Source: Vitrella brassicaformis (Eukaryota > Sar > Vitrellaceae). From it: 64,000 nt of DNA. The stretch's first letter is position 1. Each line of letters begins with the position of its first letter. The stretch spans positions 62,001 through 126,000 of the forward strand of contig CDMY01000301.1 of NCBI GenBank assembly GCA_001179505.1. Direction: 5' to 3'. Made by a program: the position numbers and the translations under genes. The notes under the pieces were generated by a model that had not been told where the DNA came from, made no database searches, and saw nothing but the letters and a program-made list of their open reading frames with translations. Of the stretch, positions 45,077 through 56,703 are shown piece after piece.

Positions 45077-45622
45077 CACACATATGGACGACTCACACAG
45101 GAAATGATGAGTGCCGCATGCGTGTTCTTGTTCGGTCGTCTGCGAGAAAGACTGCGGCGAGCGGTAGGTAGGAAAGTAGGTATTTGTAGGCATTTAGAGG
45201 TGTAGTCAGTGCCCGCGTGCCGATGGTGGGGGATTGGTTTGGTTCGGTTTGGTTTGCAACAGTGAGCCGGTTGGGTGAGCATATGGCTCATGGTGCGTGA
45301 ATGAATGAATGAATGGATTGATGCGTACGGGAACATTTATAGATAAATTGATTGAATGCATTAGAAATACCCTTATGTCATCAGAACAGGGAGTCTCATC
45401 CATCCATCCATCCGTCCGTCCGTCCGTTCGTCCGTTCACAAGCCTACACGCGGCAGCCGACGCTGTCAGATCCATGCGAGCATGAAGCACGCATCGACGA
45501 GCAGCTAGACAGCCCACCAGCCAATCAGGCAGCCAAAACGTCCCAGATGTGGCCCGTCTTCTACCGATATGCCAATATCTCAACCCAACCCAACCCACCC
45601 ATCTGTCCCCGTTCTATCAGGA
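45077..45622. other. convergent spacer
   Basis: 546 bp with GAAT (45299-45315) and CATC/CGTC (45398-45430) repeats. No gene seen. Confidence 0.6.
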
Positions 45623-48600
45623 CTAATTGTTGGCCGGCCCGGAGGCCCCCCTGCCCCCGTATTGCGGATACAGCTGCGGCCTCTGCTGGCTCGCCGCCAT
45701 CGACCTATCTCTCTCGACAACACCGCTGGAGAAAGCACCCGCCACTTGCTGCGTCACCTGTATGCCTATCGCAGGCACGCCACCGGGTGCTCGAGGACGG
45801 CCAGACTGCAGCTGAGGGGGCATTGTGTGGTGAGTCGGATGATTGAATGGGCGGCCGTGCGTGAGGGTCAGACCCGCCTGCTGCTCGGGGATGAGAGGAA
45901 CAGCGGACGCCGCGTTCTGCTGCTCACGCATGTTGTAGTCCTCTTGGAACCTGTTGAGCGTCGCGATCGCAGGCGGCGGACGGGCAGCACGGGCAGCTCC
46001 ACCCCCCTCCGCACCACCACCAACAGCAGCAAATGACGCTCCTTCCCCGGTCCTCAGCTCGCGCGGCACCGCGGGCGGCTGCACCATGTGCGGGCCGCCA
46101 TGCACCCCCAACCGTGACTGGTGGCCGGCGCCCGAATGCGTCGTGGGACCTGGCGTGAATTGGGCTCGGCTGACCAGCGGGATGGACGGCGCCGTCTGCT
46201 GCTCGCCGGGAGCCTCCTGCCGCTCCTTCACCTGGGCGGGGCGGTGAGCTGTGGTCCCCTTGGCGGCGTCTCCAGTGTTGATGCCGTTGATGCCGCGCCG
46301 ATTGATGCGACTGAGGGGTGGAGGGGGCGACGGACGATGGGCTTGCTTGCTCCGACCACCGCCCACACCGGTGTCCATCGCGCTCGCCCCAGGGGGGCGC
46401 TCCGCCCTTCTGGTGCCCAGATTGGTGTTGATTCGGGCGCTCTGCGGCACTGGCGGGGGCATTTTGCGCCGCCCTCCAGGGACGGCGGGGATGCTTCTGT
46501 CACGCGAATAGCCGCTTGATGGGATGAGGGGCGCGCCGGTGCGTCCCTGTGATGCCGCCCGCTTGGTGCTGCCGGTCGATGTGGTGGACTGGGGGGCCTT
46601 GTCGGCCGTGAGGCTGCCGCTGGACGACTGGTTGGATGATGGCGTCATGCGCAGGGAGGTGCGGGTGGGGCCCTTGGATGGGGTGCGGGTGCCCTCTGCT
46701 GCCGGTGTGCGAGTGCCGACACGGCGCTTGGGCGAGTGCTGGCCACTACGAGCGTCATGGCGACGAGGCAACTACATGAAGACAAAGAAAGAATGGCTCG
46801 CATGGATGAGTGCGCTTCCCAGTGGTGTTGTGTGTGTGTACCTCTGACGGTCTGACATTGCGTGGTCTGTTGGGGTTGGTGGTGGTGGTGGTGGGTCTGG
46901 GCACATGTTCGACGCCAGAGCTATACCCGCCCTTGGCCCCACCCCCACCCCCAGAGGCGTCCTGCTTGTGCCCCCAATTCTGAGGATTACGACGGAAGTT
47001 CCTTGTGCCAGGTCGCGGCTAAGCGGACACAAACCCGACATGAGAACACACACACATGATAGTCATCGAGCGGCGCTCACCTCTGCAGGCACATCAGGAC
47101 GCCCCCTCTCACGCTCGTCGTCCGTCACGTAGCCATTGGTGGTAGTGTGGGACTGCTTGTGATCCTTGGTCGGTGAGGCCTCCTGTTTGTGGGGGTAGAG
47201 GGGGATGTTGGCCGGGCTGCGCTGCTGCGACGTGGCTGGGGCGGTTGCATCATCGGCTGGCTCCTCGGGACCGCCCAAACCGACCGGGATGTTGTTGTGC
47301 GACGCTACTGCACACACCACACATACATGCAGGCCAACGAGGGGATGGAATCCCTTAGTGTGTTGTGTTTCCGTACCGTGTTCGCGTCTCATGTGTCTGC
47401 CGATGAGGGAAGGTGACTCCTCCTTCGCCTTCATCTCCTCACGCACGCGGCGCAGCTCCTCGCTAATCAGATCAACGTGCATTGGACAGCACAGGGGAAG
47501 AGTTCTTGACCGACCTGTTCTATGTTGCCATTCGTCTGTCTGTTGCTCACCCGGACTGTTGGTATTTTTCAACAAGTTTGCGCAGCAGTGTGTCCTTGCG
47601 ATTTACCGCCTCTCTGCACAGATCTACCTTCACCTGCAGTCGCTGAAAAACGACCGGCCGCAGACAAACACGTATGCACATTGGTTTCAGTGCTGATTCG
47701 GTCGTGCGCGTCATGTCACCTGTTCTATCCTTTTCAGGCTTCGGTTGACCTCGGCGGCCTTCATTTTGAAGGTGTCCATCGCATTCTGGGTGTGGATCGC
47801 CGCAGATAGCTTGGAGCGCAACGACTGCAGACACACATATAGCACGCACATAGGGAGAGAGATACTCATTGACACACATGAACCCCCTTAAGAGTGGTGT
47901 GTGCAATGCTTCTTCTCACCTTGATTTGATCTTTCGCCTCATCTAAGTTCCTGGGCCCCGTCTCTACGTCACCGCCAACACCGGCACCTGCCGCCCCACT
48001 AGAAGCCTCCTCTCTGGCCCCGCCCCCGTCCCCCTGGCCGCCCTCCCCCTCTCCCTCTCCCTCTTTGTCTCCCCCATCTGCAGCACCGTCCCCCTCTTCG
48101 GTGGGGGGGTGGTCTCTCGGGTATTTGCGGTCCAGGTCTGCATTGTGCTGCTGCTCTGCTACTCGGAGGAGGGGATAGTAGATGGACCGGGGGCTGGTGT
48201 CTTCGAGCTCGGGGCGATCGATGTAGTCAAATCCATAGGGGCGAGGGGTGCTGAATGAAAAGAAATCATGGCAGAGAGTTGGTTATGTTCATGTTTGCGG
48301 TGTTGGTTGTGTTGTGTTGTGTTTGGTCCGTGGTGCTTGTTACCGGCCCTCGCCAGTGTAGACGGATGGCCCCTGTGCGTATTCTGACGTCTGGGCGTGG
48401 TGGTGGTGCATGCCTGGGTGCGGGCCGAGGATGCCGTCATACTCAATGGCGTAGCCATGCGGCACGTGGGGATGGTCCACCACATATAGATCATTCTCCT
48501 CACCATCACCTGCACATCCAACACATCCACACACACAAATTGAACACGAAACCAAGTGAATGAATGGACCTGTTCTGACCACACAAATTGAACACGAAAC

Positions 48601-48972
48601 CAAGTGAATGAATGGACCTGTTCTGGTTCTTTCACCTTCTCCTTCCTGCTCCTCTTCTGCGCCTTCCTCCCCGGTATCCTCCTCCACCACAGCATACCCT
48701 CCCTGCCGCACCTCGTCCAAATACGAGTCGTCCAGCGAACCAAGACGCAAAGCGGACCCGAGCAGCCCAAACGATGGATGGCCGCCGCCGAAACCGACAA
48801 ACGCACGGCCTTGCTGGAACATCTGAGGCACGGGAGGCAGGCTGGACCCGCCCTCGAAGGAAAAGGAAACCGAACCTGCTGCTGGCGGGCACACAGCGCT
48901 CACGTTCCTCGTGAGAGGAGGAATCTGCGCAGGGGCGCGATCGGATGCATCTCGCCCATCAGGAAAGCTCAT
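45623..48972 (-). CDS. large disordered coiled-coil protein
   Basis: Start MSFPDGRDASDR (ATG 48970-48972). Exons 1-3 are phase-consistent: 48636-48972, 48344-48509, 47920-48250. Several more follow, and the last exon ends at TAA 45623-45625. The N-terminal part is Gly/Ser/Glu-rich with acidic repeats (DTGEEGAEEEQEGEGE). A coiled-coil core spans exons around 47400-47830: SKLSAAIHTQNAMDTFKMKA, RLQVKVDLCREAVNRKDTLL and SEELRRVREEMKAKEES. The C-terminal 350 or so residues are basic, Pro/Gly/Gln-rich and low-complexity (KRRVGTRTPAAEG, QTAPSIPLVSRAQFTPGP). No enzymatic motif, signal peptide or membrane helix was found. It could be a cytoskeletal or RNP scaffold, but there is no family basis for that. 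Confidence 0.65.
48533..48627. repeat. 48-bp tandem duplication in an intron
   Basis: Two copies with period 48 (48533-48580 and 48581-48627) beginning ACACAAATTGAACACG, nearly identical, in the first intron of the coiled-coil gene. Confidence 0.9.
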
Positions 48973-49114
48973 TTCTCAACTCAGATTTCAAGCTCGCGGC
49001 CATGATCGACCGCGCCCGGAGGCGCGAGATTAGGTAGAAGGGAACTGCCATGATGGCGGCTGCAGCAGCCGCCAGCTCGATGAAGAAGCGCAAGGCTGAG
49101 AATGGAGAGGCCAT
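48959..49114 (-). CDS. possible 51-residue membrane microprotein
   Basis: Intact ORF from ATG 49112-49114 to TGA 48959-48961, overlapping the start of the coiled-coil gene by 14 bp in another frame. It reads MASPFSALRFFIELAAAAAA then IMAVPFYLISRLRARS, with one membrane helix and a basic flank. It could be a uORF on the longer mRNA. If transcription starts near the octamer at 48991, the ORF would not be translated at all. Confidence 0.25.
   Translation of the reverse strand: MASPFSALRFFIELAAAAAAIMAVPFYLISRLRARSIMAASLKSELRNELS
48991..48998 (+). promoter_or_regulatory. octamer variant AGCTCGCG
   Basis: 7/8 match to the recurring octamer with the same A/T-rich left flank (GATTTCAAGCTCGCGG), 19 bp upstream of the coiled-coil gene start but in the opposite orientation. 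Confidence 0.35.
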
Positions 49115-52100
49115 AGAATCCTCAGCTGCCTCGTGTACTGACTTACTTGCATTTAATCGGTCTTGAATTGGGAGTGTCTCTCCACCGTCATCCCGCCCAG
49201 CACACACACGCGCGCGCACGCCTCCCCTCCCCTCCCCCGCAGCTGCACGCACGCAGACACCTAGAAGGCAAAATACCACAACAGTGTGTGAGTGGCTCTG
49301 TTGTAGGCAGGCCAAAGCCAAAAGGGTGGCCAACAAAAACACACACACGGGCGATCCGATCCATAGTATCCCCACGCAGCACACACACACACACACGGTC
49401 GGTTGGAGAGAGAGGCGAGTGGGTGTCCGAAACAAACAAACAGGCGTGAAAAACAGACCACTATTGTGCCCCTGCCCTCCCGTGCGGCCCGCCACGGACA
49501 TGTCAGCGATACGATATACGATAGATGGATATGTGTGTGACCGATGGACTCTCTCGTGCGCATGCTTCAAAAAGGGGAGGTAGTGTTGCATGCGGGACGT
49601 GACAGGCACTGCGTTGCGCGTACGTGCGTGTGCGGGTGCACGATCGCGGTCACAACATGTATAAAACGCCATACAAACGAAGGTGCGCACACATCTCGTT
49701 CCGTGCTCGCATGGTGCCGTGTATGATGGGTGCTTTCGTGCGCATGGGGGTGGGTCAGTCAGCGAATGACTTCATCGCTCGCGCAGAGACGCACACCACG
49801 ATGGACACGCCATTCATGCTGTGTGTAGCGGCAGGCATGTATGCAGCGTAGTACACACAGATAGCAAACACGCAAGCAGACATTGCAGGCAAAGTACGAA
49901 AGGTACGGGAAGTGCACCCAATACATACGTACACCCATGCATGCATACATACATACACATACATATAGATGGATAGATACGTAAGGACGTACGACGCACA
50001 CCACTAAAGCCACACACACATGTCCGGAGGTATATACGCAGACATGCAGGCAGGCTCATAGACAGACAGACTGACAGACAGACAAACAGGCAAACAGGCA
50101 AACACGGGAGAACCTCTGAAATTGAGGACACACTGCACCCAGGCAGGCAGGCAGGCAGGCAAGAGCCCGGTCACACAACTACAGCCCACACGCATGCACA
50201 CATTCGGGAGCACACAGGGATGTGTTTTGATGGGCACGCACACACACACGGACGAACATGCCTGTACGTACCGACGTGAGTGAGCGAGTGGGACACACAC
50301 ATATAGGTGGTGCGGGGTGTGTCTATCTGGAAGGAGGGAGGGAAGGAATGCGGACGTACATCGCACGAACAGACATACGGTTGACGCGTTCATGCGGATA
50401 GATGAATGGATGGATAATGGAGAAATAGATAGTCGATGGATAGATGGATACACACATACACACATACATACGTACATGGTCGTCAGTCGATACGGAGGGT
50501 CGATACGGATGTAATGGGAAACGCCATGTACTGTGTACTGTCTGTCGTATAGCGAGCGGGTGCTGGTTCTACTTCCTCCAATCGGTGCACGTGTCGGGGC
50601 GTGCGAGTGAGCAAGTGGTACACCGACAAATTACGACAAATCACTAAAGTGGCAGACAGGCCAGCGGCATGCTCCCCATCCAGCAGATAGCCTGTCAGTA
50701 GAGAGTGAGTGAGTGAGTGGGTCATGCATCTTTGTATGTCATCCATCGATGGATCGAGCCAGTGATGAAAAAATGCACCTGTGCAACTGCAAGCAGCGAG
50801 GGGGGGGTGAGTGGCAACGCAGCGACACGTGATGGTGGGTGGCACGGCTCACATTATCATGCAGCACGGCTCAGTCCACACATACACATACACATACCCA
50901 CAACACATCCATGCAGGTGTGTACCCCCGCACGCACAGAGGGAGAGGGCATCCACCCGTCCGTCCATCTCAAGAAACTTCTCGCCTCGTTGATTGGACGG
51001 GCGAGCCATACCCACCCACATCCACGCACACGTGCCTACTTATGTGCGTGTGTACGCACATGTGCGTGGCTGGGTGGCTGGGCCGGACGGGACGGAACGG
51101 GTCGGATGCTGCACACCTCCTTCTCGGTACGCACGAGTGTACACAGGTGTAGTGAGGGTATGCATGGCACACAGGCAGGGCAGGTGTGTCCCACATACAA
51201 ATACAGACACTCACTCACAGAGAGAGAAACACACACACGCATGCAGACGTACCTACGTCCGTACGGTAGGGAGCAAGGGAGTTAGTCAGTCAGTCAGTGA
51301 GTGTGAGTAGGCAGTTTGACCCCAATCACAGCCCCAAGCCCCCCCAGCCACCATTACCCCAACATCTAACGAGCCACGCCCATGTATGGTATGTATATGT
51401 GTGTACGTTTGAAAGCCCCATGTTCCCCGCAGCATGTCTGTAAGCAATATGATATCATATCAGGCGAGTCGAGTAGAGTAGTGAGTGCATCATAATGATC
51501 AATCACTGAATGAAGAGTGGGTGTATGTGTCCGATGGCAGAAGGCACACGTGAAGGAGCCGAGCCCTCGATCCTTCGATCGATCGCGCGGTGCAAGAAGA
51601 AAGATGAGTGCAGGTGCTCCCGTCGTGCCATCTGTCACCCGACAGACAGAACAGCAAAGTGACGCAGCGCACAACAAAGTGCCCCCAAGGCGCCCTCAAC
51701 GCCCTCTCTCTCTGTGTCCCCAACTCCCCTGCTCCCCCTCTCGGGTTCCATGTGTGTCTGGCCATTCATTCATCCGCTCGTCAGTACGATCGTGTGTCTT
51801 TCTTCTCTCTAAACAATGGCCGCGCGAGCGATCCACACTCGTTGCAAGTCGGAACTTCTGTCTTTCTCTCCCTCTATCTGTGTCACGCCGCATCCATCCA
51901 GGCTTTCAGCAACAGTGCATGCAGTGCAGTCGATCGAGCGAAGTAGCGGAACGCATACATGTGTAATTGGCAGCCAGGCAGCCAGTCGGACAGACAGACA
52001 GGCAACGTCATAAACGGCTGGGTCGACGAGTGGGGATCAGACCGTCCGAAAAAACGATATTCGTCAGAAGATCATCGAGGCATCCACTCGTTCGTTCGTC

Positions 52101-55100
52101 CATTCGGGAGCGGCAGGAAAAATGCAAAAAAGCATCGTCAAAAAGGAGTGGGTAGTTGCGGCTTGTATGTCTGTGTGTGTGTGCATTCGTGTCTGTGTCT
52201 ATCTGCTGTCGCGTGTGTGAGTGTGCGCGCTTGAGGGCAGCTGCGAGAAGGCAAGGGTCAGCCCAGCTCAGCTTGACTTGACAAACAAGGACGACAGGCA
52301 GACTAGACCAGAGCAGGCCTGGCCTCAAGGCCAGACACGGGAAGTATTCACACACAGGAGGGAAAGGGAGAGGCAGAGAGAGAGGGAGAGGGAGATACGA
52401 TCAGAGAAGAAGCCAGACTGAGGGAAAAATGGTGAGATCATCCGTCGGCTGCGTGTGTTGAGTCCTACAGCCGTTTCCAGCGTGTGTAAGGAAGAGAGTG
52501 AGAGCGAGGGAGAGAGAGGCAGAGAGTCAGTTGGCCCCCCTAGAGCACCCTAGAGATACTATACAACAGCGAGAAATGGCCAAGCGAGATTCGATAATGG
52601 ACAGATGAGGCAGAGGGGGGTAAAGAGGGGGCAGCGTTCCAGCCAGCGATGGATAGAAAGAACAATACGTCCGTGCGATCGACATCCGTACACACATCCG
52701 TTGTGTTAGTTGCTGCCTACCAGCCATCTATGCGACTACACATTACGTACACGACACACCAAGAGAGACGACAGAAAGACAGACCGACAGACCGAGGAGG
52801 AGAAAAAGTGTGCTTGATAGAAAAGAACCAAAGCGTCCCTGCGTGTATAGGCGAGACGAGCGGTTGGTTGAGAACCAGGCCGAGGGGCGAAAATCAAAAC
52901 AGACCCAAACACCCACCCACACGCGACGCAGGAAGCAGAGGAGCAAACCATTCCTCTGCCTGCACCAAGTACCAATCGCTCTTCCTTTTACATAACATAA
53001 CATAACAAAACAACGAAAGGAAGCCGACTCACTTCTTCTTGATTTTGACTAAGTGCGTGCTTACATATCCATCGCTCCCTCCACGGTACATAGTATATTA
53101 TGCATCAGCCGTCACCACTTGTTCCGTCCTCCGCTCCTCCGCTCTTACCCACGGACGTGACGTACAAAGGTGACTAAACCCCCCACATGCCTGGCTTGAT
53201 GGATGGATGACATGCATAACAATACATCCATCCGTCCGTCCGTCCTCCCTCCAGTAAGTAAAATCCTTGAAAAGAAAGACGAAGCCTCATATGTGCGCGC
53301 GTGCGTGGCAACCGACGTAATACGTACAGTGAGTGAGCGAGCGAGCGACAATCCCTCCCGTCCATGAATGACCAAGTGACCGACCAACGACTGGCGGACT
53401 GACTATAGACGAGTTAGGTAGACACCCCGACCCCACACCCCTAGAGTGAGTGGATTGATGTACATCCATACAATCAAGCAGGGCATGACCCACAGGCGCT
53501 CACCTCACGTATGCACAAGAGGCAACCATCCACCCACCCACCCGCCCGCCCGCCCAACCATTCAGCCAGGAAGCCAGAGCCCGTCCGTCCCCTTATCGCT
53601 ACATACATCCCTGCAGTGCTTTGTGGTTGAAAAAAAAGGACCCAGCCGGGCTGGGCTGCCCTCGGTCTGTCTTTGTCTCTCTCTGTTTCTGTCCGTGGTG
53701 TGCGACGGCATGTAGGGTAGGTACAGACATACAGGGAGGCAGGCAGGCAGACAGCAGGCCATTCACACACGCATCCAGCAGGCATCCGTAGCACCTAGTA
53801 CTATACCCATGTAGCACCATCCAGCCATCCATCCATCAGCCAGTCAGCTACACAGACACACGCCCATCCATCCAATCATGCATTGACCCAATTCGCAATA
53901 AGCAGCAGGAGCAGCAATGAGTCGGTTCATGCAGCTCAGCACAGCAGGCGAGAGGCAAAACCTGACCCGCACCGTCCATCCATCTAGGAAGGCGTTATGT
54001 GCGGCGTCAGCTATCGAATTGCATTACATATGCGGCCTCTCCTCTTCGCGACGCCTGCCTGCACGCCAGCCAGACCGACAGCCATACGGATCACACCCCA
54101 TCACGTCTTCCACACACAGGTCCCTTCCCTCTTGATTCCACTGACTCGTTGCTTGATTCCAAAAGCGACAAAAGAACCGCTCAGCCCCCCTACTACACAC
54201 CGGCCCACCTCACATCCATCCATGCACACTGCACACACAGCAGACAGGCAGACGATTAAATATGACATCACACAGTGACATACACACCATTCACACCATG
54301 CACACCATGCCACATCATGCAAGCATCAGCACGTCAATCCTCCAGAGGGCTCGTGTTCCTTTTCATTCTCTGCCTCGATCCAATGAAGGCGGGGCCAGCA
54401 AAACGGCACACATTACGCCTTCCGGGCAGCTAGTCAGTCAGCTAGCCACACGAAAACACAACAAGTGCACTACCGAGCAGCATCACCTGAGGCAGACAGC
54501 ACCGAAAAGAAGAAAACGGTGAGAGCCCTCTCGGGATCGGAGGATTGAGTGCGATCAGAAGATGTCACATCACAACAGCTAACACGACGGACAGGCCACA
54601 CACGGAGACACGAGAGAGAGATGGGCAACCGTTGATAGGTATGCACAGCAATCATGTAGTTGGGTGGCATGTACTCACGCACGCCAAGACAGAGAGAGAG
54701 AAAGAGAAGCGGAGGGACAAAAACAAAGCGAAAAATCAACATGAAGAAAGAAAGAAATAAGAAAAGAAAACGTGAGAACTGTGTGATAGTATAACTTTTC
54801 TGCAGGGCGTTGAACCGATCGCTGTCTCCCTCGGTGCCTTGCAGTCGTCACGGTGCATGCATCATTCGCAGTTAGCCATCTATCGGCTATTCATTTGAGC
54901 TATGTCCGTGCGGGCTCGCCTGGTGCTTGTGTCGAGCGCACGTATATAGCTATGCGATCAAAACCGGCGGGCACCCATCAACCTAGCGTTCTGCTTCGAT
55001 ACGATGGAGCCCAGCCAGGCTATCTACCTATCTATCGGCTCATGTGAATTGACGAGAGAAAAAGAGGGAGGGGAAGCGGGAGGGGAGGGGGGTGTCTGTG

Positions 55101-56703
55101 TGTGAAAATCCCAGCGAAAGAAAGCGGGAAGAAGGAGAAGACGAACGACGAAAGGACAAAGAAGCACGAAAGCCACCCTTGTACCGAAGGGTAGGGTCTG
55201 TCTGTCTGTCTGCCTGCTGTGTCAGGTTGCCTCTCTGTTGTCTCTCTCGTGTCACCATACATTACATACCACACACAACACGCAATACGCTCGGGCAGTC
55301 GGGAAATCGGCAGGCAGGCAGGCAAGTTGGTGGGTCGTCACTGTCGTGAGTGACCCACGAAAACAACAACAAGAGCAACATGACAACACTAGGAGGGTGG
55401 CTCGCTGACTCACAGACAGGCCTTTCCTTCGTTCCTTCCGTTGCTGGCTGTCAGGTCATCCATCCATCCATCAGGTCTCTGCTGTCCATCTGTCTCTGTC
55501 TGTCTGTCTGTGTGTCAAGTAGGCCGCCGGCACACCAGGCCACACTACGCCATGCAATGCAGTGCAATGAAACTCACCCACGAATTCAGCCAATCACACA
55601 TTGAGCATCCAACCTAGCCCACCCAGAATGAGTCCCATCCGTCCGTCCATCCATCCATCCATCCGTCAGCCAGACAGCCAGCCATCCAGCCATCCAGCAA
55701 TCCAAGAGTGAAAGTACGTATGAACGTCAAATTAGTGCCCCCCGTCGCCGGCGTGAAACGCCGACGCGAGGGCAGTCACGTCTGTCTGTCCTCTCGTCTG
55801 TCCGACGTGTCTCTCTCACTTCTTCTTCTTCTTCTTCTCTTCGTTTGTCCTTTCTCCTTTGTGTCTCCATCACAAAGCGACTACGTTCGTCCATCCATCC
55901 ATCCAGCCATTAATTGCGCACAGACAAGACCGACAGACAGATGTGGATAGACAGCACCACACACGCATACAGAAGGCATACACACACAGTAGATAAGGAA
56001 GGAGCACCTACATACACACGCACATATATAGGTAGGTAGACATCTTACGTAACGACCCGAACACTGGCAGGCAGATAGACAGACAGACAGAAAGCGGGCC
56101 CCAGCACAGACGGACAAACATACAGTGGTAGACAGCAAGCGGGGAAGACCGCACGCAACTCCGCCCCTATTGCAGACAGACCCGAATACCGACCAACCAA
56201 CCAACCAGCCACACCACACCATCCATCCATCCATCCATCCACACAGCACACAGTAGTAGTCATGGACCAATATGCATAGCCAGAGCCACCCAGCCATCCA
56301 CCCACCCATTCACCCTCACATCAAGCCAGCCAAGTAAGGCATCACCCCAGAAAGTGACGAGCCGGGATCGCATCGATCCACTCACCCATCCGTGCATGCG
56401 TCCCGATTGACAACAAGCCACTTCGTTGCCAGACGTACATACAATGTGAACGCTTTTCAGTTGCTTCGGTGGTTGGTTGGTTGACACGTATGTATGAGCC
56501 CTCTCCCCCCATCCCATGCACCCCCTCCCATCCCAACGGTCAGTCAGCCAGTAACCCAATCGTGATGCATGGGCGCCCTCCCTGCACACACATCAAGACG
56601 CATACACCACCAAGACACATACACAAGTCTGTCTGGAGGTGAGTGGAGGGCTCATCGCGTCGCTGGCTCACCACTGTGTCGGTTCGCTGAGTCAGTCGAT
56701 CAG
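49115..56703. other. 7.6-kb gene-poor, microsatellite-rich region
   Basis: Largest gene-free stretch of the window. Short ORFs are all repeat-derived or lack splice-supported extension. Repeats include CA (49384-49397), CATA/ACAT (49940-49965, 50450-50475), GACA (50062-50090), GCAG (50140-50160), GAGA (52373-52394, 52500-52525), CCGC/CACC (53530-53555), CATC (55460-55472, 55645-55665, 56220-56240) and CTT (55819-55840). A TATA-like box is at 49660-49667. No tRNA, rRNA, snRNA or transposon feature was recognised. Confidence 0.55.
49660..49667 (+). promoter_or_regulatory. TATA-like box in gene-poor region
   Basis: TATAAAAC preceded by CACAACATG; no gene recognised downstream, so significance is doubtful. 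Confidence 0.15.
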
